NCBI RefSeq assembly: GCF_001426435.1 | Contig: NZ_LMER01000001.1 | Location: forward strand, 21,468-74,306 | Reading direction: 5' to 3' | DNA: 52,839 nt | Origin: Angustibacter sp. Root456 | GTDB lineage: Bacteria > Actinomycetota > Actinomycetes > Actinomycetales > Angustibacteraceae | In this document: in pieces, positions 1 through 7,737 of the stretch | How the letters are laid out: each line of letters starts with the position of its first letter | Position numbering within the stretch: the stretch's first letter is position 1 | Made by a program: the position numbers and the translations under genes | The notes under the pieces: model-generated | The model's input: only the letters and a program-made list of their open reading frames with translations | Database searches by the model: none | What the model was told of the DNA's origin: nothing

Positions 1-1
1 C

Positions 2-1228
2 TCAGCCGAGGAGCTTGAGCACCGACTGCTGCGACGAGTTCGCCTGGGCGAGCATCGACGTGCCGGCCTGCTGCAGGATCTGCGCCCGGGTGAACTGGGT
101 CATCTCCTGAGCCATGTCGGTGTCGCGGATCTGGCTCTCCGACGCCGACAGGTTCTCCACGGTGACGTTGAGGTTGTTCACCGTGTGCTCGAAGCGGTTC
201 TGCAGAGCACCGAGCTTGCCACGAGCGGTCGACACCGTCTTGATGGCGCTGTCGATGCTCGCGATCGCCGACGTGGCGCCGCTCTGGGTCGACAGGTCGA
301 CCGAGTTCAGGCCCAGGCCACCCGCGCCGAACGAGTCCTTGTTGCTGGCGGCGATGGCCTCGGCACCCGTGGACGTGCCGGTGGTGAGGCCGGAGGCCGC
401 ACCGGAGGCGCCGTTGTCGACCGACGTGATCTCCAGGGTGGAGGTCGCCCCGTCGTTCGTCCCCGCCGAGGTCAGCGTGAAGCTCTGCGTGGCAGCGTCG
501 TAGGTCGCGTCCAGGCCGGACGCCGCACCCAGAGCCGTGGCGATCGCAGTACCGGCCGCGTCGCTGTCGGCCGCAGCCGACTGGTCGGTCGAGTAGGTGA
601 ACGTCTGCTCGGCGCCACCGTCCACCTTGTACTTCACCACGAGGGCGTTGCCCGCGGCGCTGAAGTCCTGGTTGAGCGCGCTGGCTGCGCTGCTCGTCGT
701 GGACGCCTTCGTGGCCCCAGAGGCCGTGACGGCCGCACCACCGGAGGCCACCGCGACGTTGATGGTGTCGCCGCCCTGGTAGCCGACCTGGAAGTCCTTG
801 GCGAACGAGCCGTCGAGCAGGTTGACGTTGTTGAACGTCGTCTTGTCCGAGATCCGGTTGAGCTCGGACTTGAGCGCCTTGGCCTCCTCGTTGATGGCGC
901 CACGGGAGTTCGAGTCGTTGCTGCCGTTCGCGGACTGCACAGCCAGGTCACGCATGCGCTGCAGGATCGCGGTGCTCTCGTTGAGGGCGCCGTCAGCGGT
1001 CTGCACGACGTTGATGCCGTCCTGAGCGTTGCGGACGGCGACCTTCAGGCCACCGATCTGCGAACGCAGGCCCTCGGAGATCGAGAGGCCAGCGGCGTCG
1101 TCAGCCGCGCGGTTGATGCGGAAGCCGCTGGACAGCTTCTCCAGCGACTTGCTCATCTGCCCGTCGGTGACCGACAGGTTGCGGTAGGCGTTCTGCGCCG
1201 CGATGTTCTGGTTGATCCGAAGACCCAT
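2..1228 (-). CDS. fliC: Flagellin
   Basis: Structural subunit of the flagellar filament, exported through the flagellar type III apparatus and polymerised outside the cell. The N-terminal D0/D1 region (about residues 1-150, beginning MGLRINQNIAAQNAYRNL, with FRINRAADDAAGLSISE near 36-52) and the C-terminal D1/D0 region (about 305-408, with ARGKLGALQNRFEHT and a helical end closing in LLG) are canonical. The middle (about 150-304) is low-complexity Ala/Thr/Ser/Gly and is the surface-exposed variable domain. The ATG start at 1228 is preceded by a strong GGAGGAG site about 8 bases upstream. The gene reads away from the divergent flagellar operon, with the sigma factor gene directly upstream on the same strand, which fits sigma-28-type control. 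Identification is firm; only the symbol (fliC versus hag) is a matter of convention. Confidence 0.96.
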   Translation of the reverse strand: MGLRINQNIAAQNAYRNLSVTDGQMSKSLEKLSSGFRINRAADDAAGLSISEGLRSQIGGLKVAVRNAQDGINVVQTADGALNESTAILQRMRDLAVQSANGSNDSNSRGAINEEAKALKSELNRISDKTTFNNVNLLDGSFAKDFQVGYQGGDTINVAVASGGAAVTASGATKASTTSSAASALNQDFSAAGNALVVKYKVDGGAEQTFTYSTDQSAAADSDAAGTAIATALGAASGLDATYDAATQSFTLTSAGTNDGATSTLEITSVDNGASGAASGLTTGTSTGAEAIAASNKDSFGAGGLGLNSVDLSTQSGATSAIASIDSAIKTVSTARGKLGALQNRFEHTVNNLNVTVENLSASESQIRDTDMAQEMTQFTRAQILQQAGTSMLAQANSSQQSVLKLLG

Positions 1229-1278
1229 GATGCTTGCTCCTCCGTGAGTTTCTGGACGGCGCCCGTCCGTGGGCTGCC

Positions 1279-1297
1279 ACCCGCCAGTTCGGCGGGT
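1279..1297. terminator. Hairpin between sigma factor gene and flagellin gene
   Basis: A 7-bp stem ACCCGCC/GGCGGGT with a 5-base loop lies in the 94-base gap between the sigma factor stop (1323) and the flagellin start (1228). It could end sigma-gene transcription on the minus strand. There is no T-tract on that side, so the assignment is tentative. Confidence 0.35.
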
Positions 1298-1322
1298 CGG
1301 CGGTGGGGCTGAGGGTTTTTGG

Positions 1323-2246
1323 TTAGGCCGTCAGGGTGACGTCGCCGGTGAGGTCGGTGACCGGCTCGCCCGCTCGCTGGGCCGGCACCTTCGCCGCGGC
1401 GAAGGCCGCCACCTGCGCGTAGTAGGCGCTCCGCCGGCGGGCGACCACGCCGTCGGGACGCTCGGGCACGGCCACCTTCTCGGGGTCGAGGTGGGTGTTC
1501 ATGCCGTCGCGCAGCAGCGTGAGCGCCTCGGCGCGCAGCTGCGACACCCGCGACTCGGTGACGCCCAGCTGGGCGGCGATCTCGGCCATCGGCCGCTCGC
1601 CCAGGAAGTACTGCTCGACGACGACGCGCAGCCGCTCGGGCAGCGCCTGCACGGCGGCCGTGAGGTAGCGGATGCGCTCGGCCTGCACGACGTACTGACC
1701 GGCGTCCACCTGGTGCATGCCGGGAGACAGGTGCTCGTCGGCCGAGCCGGTGCTCTCGACGAGCTGGTCGAGGCTGACGACGACGCTGCGGTGCAGGTCG
1801 GTGCGCGCCGACGACACCGAAGCCAGGTCGACCTCCAGCTCACGCGCCAGCTCGGCGTCGCTCGGCCAGCGGCCGAGCTCGGCGGCCAGCCGGTCCTCGG
1901 CGCGCGCCATCGAGCGGGCGCGGCTGCGGACCGAACGGGTGGCCCAGTCGGCGGCTCGTAGCTCGTCGACCAGCGCACCGCGGATCCGCGTGCGGGCGTA
2001 GTGCCCGAACGGGACGCCGGTCGACGCGTCGTACGCACGCGCCGCCTTCACCAGCGCGAGCTGGCCGGCGGAGACGAGGTCGTCACGCTGCACGTGCTGG
2101 GGCACCCGCCCGAGGATCTCGGACACGAGGTAGCCCACCACCGGAAGGTGCTGGCGGACCAGGTCGCGTTGCGAGTCGTCGAGCGGCGCGTCGGAGGTGC
2201 GGTCCTCCAGCCCTGGGGTGGACGAGGACGGATCGCGCGGCTGCAT
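1323..2246 (-). CDS. fliA: FliA/WhiG-family sigma factor
   Basis: RNA polymerase sigma factor of the sigma-28 group, expected to direct transcription of late flagellar genes. Region 2 is visible around residues 30-100 (DLVSAGQLALVKAARAYD, then FGHYARTRIRGALVDELRA, followed by the Arg-rich WATRSVRSRAR typical of FliA). Region 3 follows (GRWPSDAELARELEVD), and a region 4 helix-turn-helix lies near 205-245 (RLRVVVEQYFLGERPMAEIAAQLGVTESRVSQLR). About 60 residues continue past region 4.2, rich in Ala and Val, which is longer than most FliA proteins. It starts with ATG inside a short divergent region shared with flgN and is flanked on both sides by flagellar structural genes, which supports the flagellar role. 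A sporulation-type WhiG role is the main alternative within the same family. Confidence 0.9.
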   Translation of the reverse strand: MQPRDPSSSTPGLEDRTSDAPLDDSQRDLVRQHLPVVGYLVSEILGRVPQHVQRDDLVSAGQLALVKAARAYDASTGVPFGHYARTRIRGALVDELRAADWATRSVRSRARSMARAEDRLAAELGRWPSDAELARELEVDLASVSSARTDLHRSVVVSLDQLVESTGSADEHLSPGMHQVDAGQYVVQAERIRYLTAAVQALPERLRVVVEQYFLGERPMAEIAAQLGVTESRVSQLRAEALTLLRDGMNTHLDPEKVAVPERPDGVVARRRSAYYAQVAAFAAAKVPAQRAGEPVTDLTGDVTLTA

Positions 2247-2271
2247 GCAACGGTCTTCGTCCTGGCATCGC

Positions 2272-2320
2272 GTGACCTGTAGCGTCCAGAAGAGCGGTGT
2301 GGGTGATTACCTCAGGTCAC
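2272..2320. promoter_or_regulatory. Divergent flagellar promoter region with spaced inverted repeat
   Basis: The 131-base gap between the sigma factor start (2246) and flgN (2378) contains GTGACCT at 2272-2278 and its exact reverse complement AGGTCAC at 2314-2320, with 35 bases between. The arms lie about midway between the two divergent genes and could be half-sites for a shared regulator. No consensus promoter is obvious by eye. Confidence 0.3.
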
Positions 2321-2377
2321 AGTCTGTGCAGCCGATGAGATGTCAGACGGAGAGGTGCTCCGGCGGGAGGTAGTCCG

Positions 2378-2863
2378 ATGGGCCTTGCAGAGGTCTCGAC
2401 GGTCCTGTGGACCGAGCGCGAGCTCCTCGAGCTGCTGCTGTTCAAGCTCGAGGAGGAGCAGCTCGTACTCGCGAGCGGGCGCACCCGCTGGCTTGCCCAC
2501 GCCACGCGCGAGGTCGAGATGATCATCGAGCAGATTCGCGGCGCCGAGCTGGCGCGCGCCGTCGCCGTCGACGAGCTGGCCGCCGAGCTGGGCCTGCTGC
2601 CCGGCCCCAGCCTCACCGCGTTGGCCGACGCCGCCGACGCGCCGTGGGACGACATCCTGCGCGACCACCGCCAGGCGTTCCTGTCGCTCACCGACGAGAT
2701 CAGCAGCATCTCCAAGTCCAACCGCGAGCTGCTCGGCACCGCCGCGCGCACCAGCCGCGAAGCCCTCATGGGCGTCGAGACGCACGCGGCGCAGACGTAC
2801 TCCCCCGACGGCCGCAAGAGCCGCCCCACGCCGTCCACCCGAGTCATCGACCGGGCGCTGTGA
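2378..2863 (+). CDS. flgN: FlgN-family flagellar export chaperone
   Basis: Small cytoplasmic chaperone that binds the hook-filament junction proteins FlgK and FlgL before export. The 161-residue protein is almost wholly helical, with heptad-like Leu/Glu runs at the N-terminus (ERELLELLLFKLEEEQLVL) and an Ile/Ser/Asn-rich stretch near 108-125 (FLSLTDEISSISKSNRELL), as in FlgN proteins. Length is normal for the family. The ATG at 2378 follows GGGAGG with 7 bases of spacing, which fixes the start. It is the first gene of the operon and lies 7 bases ahead of flgK, its expected client. Sequence conservation in this family is weak, so context carries much of the call. Confidence 0.85.
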   Translation: MGLAEVSTVLWTERELLELLLFKLEEEQLVLASGRTRWLAHATREVEMIIEQIRGAELARAVAVDELAAELGLLPGPSLTALADAADAPWDDILRDHRQAFLSLTDEISSISKSNRELLGTAARTSREALMGVETHAAQTYSPDGRKSRPTPSTRVIDRAL

Positions 2864-2870
2864 GGCGACG

Positions 2871-4277
2871 ATGAGCAGCACGTTCTCGGGGCTCAGCACG
2901 GCCCTCAACGCCCTCATGGCACAGCGCGCCGGGCTGACCGTGACGGGCCAGAACATCGCCAACGCGAACACCGCGGGCTACAGCCGCCAGCGGGCGGAGC
3001 TCGCGGCGCTCGGAACGCCGTCGCAGGTCGGCTTCAACGCGAGCGCGCTCATCGACCGCGTCGGCAGCGGCGTCACGGTCGACTCGCTGCGCCGGCTGGC
3101 CGACGTCTTCGTCGACGCCCGGCAGCGCGACGCGCACGCCAACGCGTCGTACACACAGGCCCAGGCGACGGCGTTCAGCCAGATCGAGAACATCCTCGGT
3201 GAGCCGTCCGACACCGGACTGTCGAAGGACCTCGCGGCCTTCTGGAGCTCGTGGCAGGACCTCGCGAACGCCCCCGACTCCATCCCCGCGCGCCAGGCCG
3301 TGATGAGCAACGCGACGTCGGTGGCCGGCACACTGCGCCGCGGACGCGACGCGCTCGACGCCGCCTACACCGACACGCGTAGCCACCTCGACACGCTCGC
3401 GACCGAGGTCAACACCACGGCCCAGGGTGTCGCCGCCCTCAACGACAAGATCCGCATCGCCGGTGCGAGCGGTGACCCGGCGAACGAGCTCATCGACCAG
3501 CGCGACCAGATGGTGCTGCGGCTTTCCGAGCTCGTCGGGGCACGCAGCACGGCGAACGACGACGGCACCGTCAGCCTCTCGGTCAGCGGCGTCACGATCG
3601 TGTCGTCGACGAAGGCGTACGCCCTCCAGGTCGCCGACGGCACCTCGATCGACTCGCTGTCGTCCGCCCCTTTGAAGCTCACGTGGACCAACGGCGCGGC
3701 CGCGACGCTGACCTCCGGCGAGCTCGGTGGCCTCGTCGACTCGCTCCGGTCGACCTACCCGGACGCCGCAGCCGGCTACGACCAGGTGGCGTCGACGCTG
3801 GGGTCGACCGTCAACGCCATCCACGCGACCGGTCAGGACCTCGACGGTGACTCCAGCGCCCCGGGTGCGTTCTTCACCGGGACGACGGCGTCCACGCTCG
3901 CCGTCGCGTTCACCGACCCGCGCAAGGTGCGCGCCGCCGTCGCGAATCCGTCCGGCACACCGAGTCTCGACAGCTCGATCGCTGACCAGATCGGCCAGCT
4001 CGCGACGTCCACGACCGGCGCCGACGCCCGCTGGAGCGCGTTCGTCGCCGCCACCGGCGTCGCGTCCGCCTCGGCGCAGAACCAGGTGACGGTGCACGCG
4101 GCCATCAGCCAGAACGCCGACGGCGCCCGCCAGTCGGTCTCCGGCGTCAGCCTCGATGAGGAGATGTCGAACATGCTGATGTACCAGCGCGCCTACGAGG
4201 GTGCGGGCCGCATGATGACCGCCATCGACCAGATGCTCGACACGCTGATCAACCGCACCGGACAGGTAGGTAGGTGA
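2871..4277 (+). CDS. flgK: Flagellar hook-associated protein 1 (FlgK)
   Basis: First hook-filament junction protein. The N-terminal flagellar rod motif is clear (LNALMAQRAGLTVTGQNIAN followed by ANTAGYSRQR, residues about 12-42). The C-terminal FlgK domain is near 420-465, with SLDEEMSNMLMYQRAYEGAG and MMTAIDQMLDTLINRTG. The central part carries the usual FlgK helix (NELIDQRDQMVLRLSELVG near residue 200-222). At 468 residues it is at the short end for FlgK but complete at both termini. It lies between flgN and flgL in one transcription unit, and its stop codon overlaps the region just ahead of flgL. Confidence 0.96.
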   Translation: MSSTFSGLSTALNALMAQRAGLTVTGQNIANANTAGYSRQRAELAALGTPSQVGFNASALIDRVGSGVTVDSLRRLADVFVDARQRDAHANASYTQAQATAFSQIENILGEPSDTGLSKDLAAFWSSWQDLANAPDSIPARQAVMSNATSVAGTLRRGRDALDAAYTDTRSHLDTLATEVNTTAQGVAALNDKIRIAGASGDPANELIDQRDQMVLRLSELVGARSTANDDGTVSLSVSGVTIVSSTKAYALQVADGTSIDSLSSAPLKLTWTNGAAATLTSGELGGLVDSLRSTYPDAAAGYDQVASTLGSTVNAIHATGQDLDGDSSAPGAFFTGTTASTLAVAFTDPRKVRAAVANPSGTPSLDSSIADQIGQLATSTTGADARWSAFVAATGVASASAQNQVTVHAAISQNADGARQSVSGVSLDEEMSNMLMYQRAYEGAGRMMTAIDQMLDTLINRTGQVGR

Positions 4278-4279
4278 CG

Positions 4280-5161
4280 ATGCGCATCACCCAGACGTCC
4301 ATCGCGGCCTCGACGCTCGCGAACCTCCAGTCGAGCCTCCAGCGCAGCTCACGGCTGCAGGAACAGCTCAGCAGCGGCAAGGTGATCAACCGGGCTTCGG
4401 ACTCGCCGTCCGGCACGGTGTCGTCACTGGCGCTTCGCACGCAGATCGGTGCCAACGAGCAGTACTCCCGCAACGCGAACGACGCCAAGGCGTGGCTCGG
4501 CACCGCCGACAGCACCCTGCAGTCGGTGAACTCGCGCCTCCAGCGGGTGCGCGAGCTGACGCTGAGCGCCTCCTCGACCGGCAACATGGACGTGAACTCG
4601 CGCCAGGCGCTCGCCGCTGAGGTCACGAGCCTGCGCTCGGAGCTCATGGGGCTGGCCAACACCACCTACGCGGGCCGGCCGATCTTCGGTGGCACCACCA
4701 GCGGCTCGCAGGCCTTCGACCCGACGACCTACACCTACGTGGGTGACGGCGGGTCCGTCGTCCGGCGGCTCGACGCTCGTAGCACGGTCGACGCCGCCGC
4801 GAGCGGTACCGCGGTCTTCGGCGACGGTGCCACCTCGGTGTTCACGCTCCTCGACGACATCGCCGCTCACGCCGTCGGTGACACCAGCCAGCTCGCCGGC
4901 GACCTCACCAAGCTCGACTCGCGCAGCCAGCAGGTGCTCCAGACGCTCACGGACGTCGGCGTGCGCTACAACCGCGCCGAGGCCGCGGCCACGACGGCCG
5001 ACAACACGGTGCTGTCACTGCGGACCACGTTGTCGGGGGTCGAGGACATCGACCTGCCGAAGACGATCATGGACCTGCAGCTGCAGCAGACCACCTACCA
5101 GGCCGCCTTGTCGGCGACCGCGAAAGTGCTGCAACCTTCTCTGATGGACTTCCTGCGATGA
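4280..5161 (+). CDS. flgL: Flagellar hook-associated protein 3 (FlgL)
   Basis: Second hook-filament junction protein, related to flagellin. The N-terminus MRITQTSIAASTLANLQSSL and the motif LQEQLSSGKVINRASDSPSG (about 25-45) are typical, and the C-terminal helix ends in LQPSLMDFLR. A GTG at 4274 is in the same frame and overlaps the flgK stop, but the ATG at 4280 gives the family-standard MRI start and leaves better room for the AGGTAGGTAGG purine run upstream, so 4280 was chosen. Overlap or abutment with flgK and a 4-base overlap with fliW indicate translational coupling. Confidence 0.95.
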   Translation: MRITQTSIAASTLANLQSSLQRSSRLQEQLSSGKVINRASDSPSGTVSSLALRTQIGANEQYSRNANDAKAWLGTADSTLQSVNSRLQRVRELTLSASSTGNMDVNSRQALAAEVTSLRSELMGLANTTYAGRPIFGGTTSGSQAFDPTTYTYVGDGGSVVRRLDARSTVDAAASGTAVFGDGATSVFTLLDDIAAHAVGDTSQLAGDLTKLDSRSQQVLQTLTDVGVRYNRAEAAATTADNTVLSLRTTLSGVEDIDLPKTIMDLQLQQTTYQAALSATAKVLQPSLMDFLR

Positions 5162-5571
5162 GCCCGGAGGGCACAGCACCAATGGACGACGACCGCGTGA
5201 TCGAGTTCGCCGATGCGCTTCCCGGCCTGCCGGGGATGTCGCGCTGCCTGCTGGTCGAGCTCGGCGACTCCGGCTCGCTGTTCCGGCTGCGCTCGGTGAT
5301 CGACCCCGACCTGCAGCTCGTCGTGGCCGCGCCGTCGGTGTTCTTCGCCGACTACGCGCCCGAGATCGACGACGAGACGGCCGCCCTCATCGGCCTCGAG
5401 CGGGCCGAGGACGCGCTGCTGCTCGTGGTCGTCACCGTCGGGGCCTCGCTGGCCGAGTCGACGGCGAACCTGCTGGCGCCCATCGTGGTCAACCAGGTGA
5501 CCCGGCGCGCCGTGCAGGTCGTGCAGCCCTCGCCGGACCTGCCGCTGCAGGCCCCGCTCGTCGCCGCCTGA
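5158..5571 (+). CDS. fliW: Flagellar assembly factor FliW
   Basis: FliW binds flagellin and, in the best studied systems, also sequesters the RNA-binding protein CsrA, linking filament export to flagellin translation. The 137-residue protein has the family features: an early IEFADALPGLPGMSRCLLVEL, a central VIDPDLQLVVAAPSVFFADY and a late NLLAPIVVNQVTRRAVQVV. The ATG overlaps the flgL stop (ATGA). A second ATG at 5182 is preceded by GGAGGG about 11 bases upstream and is a credible alternative start giving 129 residues. The usual csrA partner gene is not found downstream; the next gene is convergent and unrelated. Confidence 0.93.
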   Translation: MSPEGTAPMDDDRVIEFADALPGLPGMSRCLLVELGDSGSLFRLRSVIDPDLQLVVAAPSVFFADYAPEIDDETAALIGLERAEDALLLVVVTVGASLAESTANLLAPIVVNQVTRRAVQVVQPSPDLPLQAPLVAA

Positions 5572-5597
5572 CCTCTCCCCTTCCGCCACCCAGGCCG

Positions 5598-5653
5598 CTT
5601 TCCGCCGCCCTGGCCGTCTTGCGCTCTGCCGCAGCGGCCTGGGCGGCGGAAAG
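5598..5653. terminator. Long hairpin between convergent genes (REP-like)
   Basis: An 18-bp stem with a single mismatch (arms 5598-5615 and 5636-5653, 20-base loop) fills the gap between convergent fliW and the membrane protein gene at 5655. A further copy of one arm lies at 5581-5596. It probably ends transcription from both sides. The same motif recurs near 12.0 kb in a divergent gap, so it is also a dispersed repeat. Confidence 0.6.
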
Positions 5654-5654
5654 G

Positions 5655-6146
5655 TCAGCGGTCGCCGTCGACCCGGTGCTCTCCGCGGGCCGATGCGGCG
5701 CGCTCCGTGTCGCCCTCTCGCAGGTCGACCTCGCCGTCCACGCGGTGGTGGCCGTCGTGCTGCGCGCCCTCCGCCAGCGCCTGCTCCTGCGGCGCGGGCG
5801 CGTCGGGGTCGAGCTCGTCAGCGCGGCGGATGTGCTCGTGCATCTCCTCGCGCGTCTGCGTCGCGTGCTCGACCCGCTCGTGGGCCTCGGCCTGCAGCTG
5901 CTGGGCCTGGGCCATCTTGGCGTCCGCCTCGGCCTGCGCACGCCGTGCCTGCGCCTGCGCCTGCGCCGCCTCGGCCTCGCGCCGCATGACATCAGCGCGC
6001 TGTGAGTCCGCGCGTTCGCGCAGCTCCTGGGCCTCGGTGCGACGCGCCTCGGTGCGGCGCTTGCCCATCATCGTCGCGGCGACGAAGGCGATCACCGCGA
6101 TCACGACGATGGCGATGACGATCCACAGGATGGTCGTGCCGTCCAT
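5655..6146 (-). CDS. Membrane-anchored Ala/Glu/Gln-rich coiled-coil protein
   Basis: Function unknown. With the start at 6146 (MDGTTILWIVIAIVVIAVIA) the protein has one N-terminal transmembrane helix at about residues 5-27, a short basic anchor (GKRRTEARRTE), then a long charged coiled coil (about 35-125) dominated by Ala, Gln, Glu and Arg, and a polar acidic tail. The C-terminal part therefore projects into the cytoplasm if the basic residues follow the positive-inside rule. The start is supported by AGGAG 8 bases upstream; an earlier in-frame ATG at 6182 lacks this. The coiled-coil low complexity makes homology calls unreliable. It is convergent to fliW with the REP-like hairpin between. 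Confidence 0.7.
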   Translation of the reverse strand: MDGTTILWIVIAIVVIAVIAFVAATMMGKRRTEARRTEAQELRERADSQRADVMRREAEAAQAQAQARRAQAEADAKMAQAQQLQAEAHERVEHATQTREEMHEHIRRADELDPDAPAPQEQALAEGAQHDGHHRVDGEVDLREGDTERAASARGEHRVDGDR

Positions 6147-6242
6147 GTCCGGGCTCCTTGTGGGTTGGTGGTCCCCGATCACCCGTGATCGTGGGCGCGC
6201 TCGACCCGCCCCGCAACCGGAGGCGGCTGCCGCGCGGGCTCG

Positions 6243-6551
6243 CTAGTCCTTCTCCTCCCAGTCGAGGGCACGAGCCGAGACCAGAGTCAGCCCGTGCTCG
6301 TCGCCGTCGTCGACGTCCCCGACGTCGAGCACCTCGTGCGCGATCTTGCGGCCCTTCGCGTCGCCGCTCTTCTCGTTGTCGGCCTCGATCGTGAACTGCA
6401 GGACGAGGTGGTCGACGACGTCCTCACCAAGCACCTTGGGTGCTGGGTCCGGCAGGACGTCATCACGCTGAGCAAGCAGCGACTCGACGTCCACACGGCG
6501 CTCTGATCCGCCGTCCAGGGCGGCGTGGGCTTCAACCAGGTACCTAGTCAT
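6243..6551 (-). CDS. Hypothetical protein (102 residues)
   Basis: Not recognised. The predicted protein starts MTRYLVEAHAALDGG and is acidic, with an Asp/Glu-rich end (DVGDVDDGDEHG, closing DWEEKD). No signal peptide, membrane helix or Cys cluster is visible. A longer reading frame extends to 6722, but the added N-terminus is Ser/Arg-rich and low-quality; an ATG at 6563 (MLGTMTRYL) is the nearest alternative start. No strong ribosome site marks either. It is divergent from the surface protein gene at 6712. The pattern of residues (EVLDVGDVDDGDEHGLTLVS) suggests a real protein rather than a shadow frame, but confidence is moderate. Confidence 0.55.
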   Translation of the reverse strand: MTRYLVEAHAALDGGSERRVDVESLLAQRDDVLPDPAPKVLGEDVVDHLVLQFTIEADNEKSGDAKGRKIAHEVLDVGDVDDGDEHGLTLVSARALDWEEKD

Positions 6552-6711
6552 GGTTCCGAGCATGGCGCTGGGTCGCCCTCTCTGCACGCGGGCGAAGGTC
6601 CCGCCGGCCGGGGCCGACGCGTAGGCACGCCGGGACCTCGTGCCCTGCCACGTCGGCTCGCGAGCCCCTGCACTGGAACTCGAGTGTTCTGCGGGAGCGG
6701 TGAGGTGAACC

Positions 6712-7737
6712 GTGCGACTCAAGCCACTGACGATCGGTACGGCGTTGGCCCTGGCTCTGGCTCTGGCCGGTCTGGAAGGAACTGCCGACGCCGCCGGCGC
6801 TCAGCCCCGCAGAGAGGGCAGCAGCGCGACGCCGAGCATCGTCACCCCGACGACCACGGCGACGACCACGGCGACGACCTCGGCGACGACCTCGGCGACG
6901 ACCTCGCAGAACAGCGCGACCGCACGATCGAGTCTCACGCCCACGACCGCGAGCCCGACGAGTTCATCCGATCCGGCACCCGCGCAACCTCGCGCCAGCA
7001 TCGACTCGTTCGACTGCGCTCAGGAGTTCGCGACCATCACCCTCGACAACCGTGACGTATCCACACCGACCACCTTCTACGTCTTCCGACTCAGGCCCGC
7101 GACAGAGGACGAGCCTGAGTCATGGGGTCCGGATTCGCTTCAAGTGGAGCCGGGCGGCATTGCTGTGGAGCACCCGGCCATCCACCACAACGCCTACAAC
7201 GCTCTGTCGGTCGAGCTCGAAGACGGGACAAAGCTCGCTCAGCAGGACCGTGTGCTGTGTGGCCAGATCCTGCACTACCGGAAGGCGTCGGTGTCTGTGG
7301 ATGACGTCAACTGCGCATCACGGACCGTCGCGGTGACGATCGACAACACCGCTGCGCCAGCGCATTCAACACGGTTCAACATCTCTGACTACCACTTCGA
7401 CGACATGCTGTTCCCCGACCCATCCCGCTTCAACTGGTACGTCGCCGTTCCGGAGGGATCGAGGCGGGTCTTCACCGTTCCGCTGAGTCGTCTCACGGAC
7501 GGCGTAGTGCACGTCGCCGAAGACGGCTTTCACTTCCCGTGGCTCGTCTACGAGCACCGAGTGGGCCGCCCCTGCACGGGAGCGGCCAGCGTCGGCCCGG
7601 TGAAGAACGGCCAGTATCTCGCCGCCACCGGCGGGGTCAGTCGTGCGGCCCTGGCAGTTGCCGTGATCCTGCTCGCCTTGGGCGGCCTGGTGCTCCTCGG
7701 CGCTCGGACGGCGCTGCGTCGGCCCGGTCGACACTGA
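6712..7737 (+). CDS. LAxTG-type cell-wall-anchored surface protein
   Basis: A secreted protein probably attached to peptidoglycan by a class E sortase. The N-terminal signal peptide (residues about 1-27, MRLKPLTIGTALALALALAG) is followed by a Thr/Ser/Ala-rich stalk (about 40-95) encoded partly by a 12-bp tandem repeat. Next comes a globular region (about 98-300) with four cysteines (C105, C183, C201, C289 by approximate count) that could form two disulfides in two similar halves, each starting SVDDVNC or SIDSFDC. The C-terminus has the sorting signal LAATGG, a hydrophobic helix (about 314-330) and a basic tail RRPGRH. GTG start with AGGTGA just upstream. Codon use is visibly less GC-rich than the neighbours, hinting at transfer. 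No sortase gene is in the window. Confidence 0.75.
   Translation: MRLKPLTIGTALALALALAGLEGTADAAGAQPRREGSSATPSIVTPTTTATTTATTSATTSATTSQNSATARSSLTPTTASPTSSSDPAPAQPRASIDSFDCAQEFATITLDNRDVSTPTTFYVFRLRPATEDEPESWGPDSLQVEPGGIAVEHPAIHHNAYNALSVELEDGTKLAQQDRVLCGQILHYRKASVSVDDVNCASRTVAVTIDNTAAPAHSTRFNISDYHFDDMLFPDPSRFNWYVAVPEGSRRVFTVPLSRLTDGVVHVAEDGFHFPWLVYEHRVGRPCTGAASVGPVKNGQYLAATGGVSRAALAVAVILLALGGLVLLGARTALRRPGRH
6850..6906 (+). repeat. 12-bp coding tandem repeat in surface protein stalk
   Basis: Four full copies and one partial copy of ACGACC(A/T)CGGCG encode the Thr-Thr/Ser-Ala-Thr stalk of the LAxTG protein. The unit is a multiple of three, so copy change keeps the frame. Confidence 0.8.

Noticed and set aside
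5572-5654. A csrA gene after fliW
   Set aside because: No short reading frame with CsrA residues; the gap is a hairpin.
6552-6722. N-terminal extension of the hypothetical protein to 6722
   Set aside because: Extra residues are Ser/Arg/Pro-rich without ribosome site and overlap the divergent surface protein gene start.
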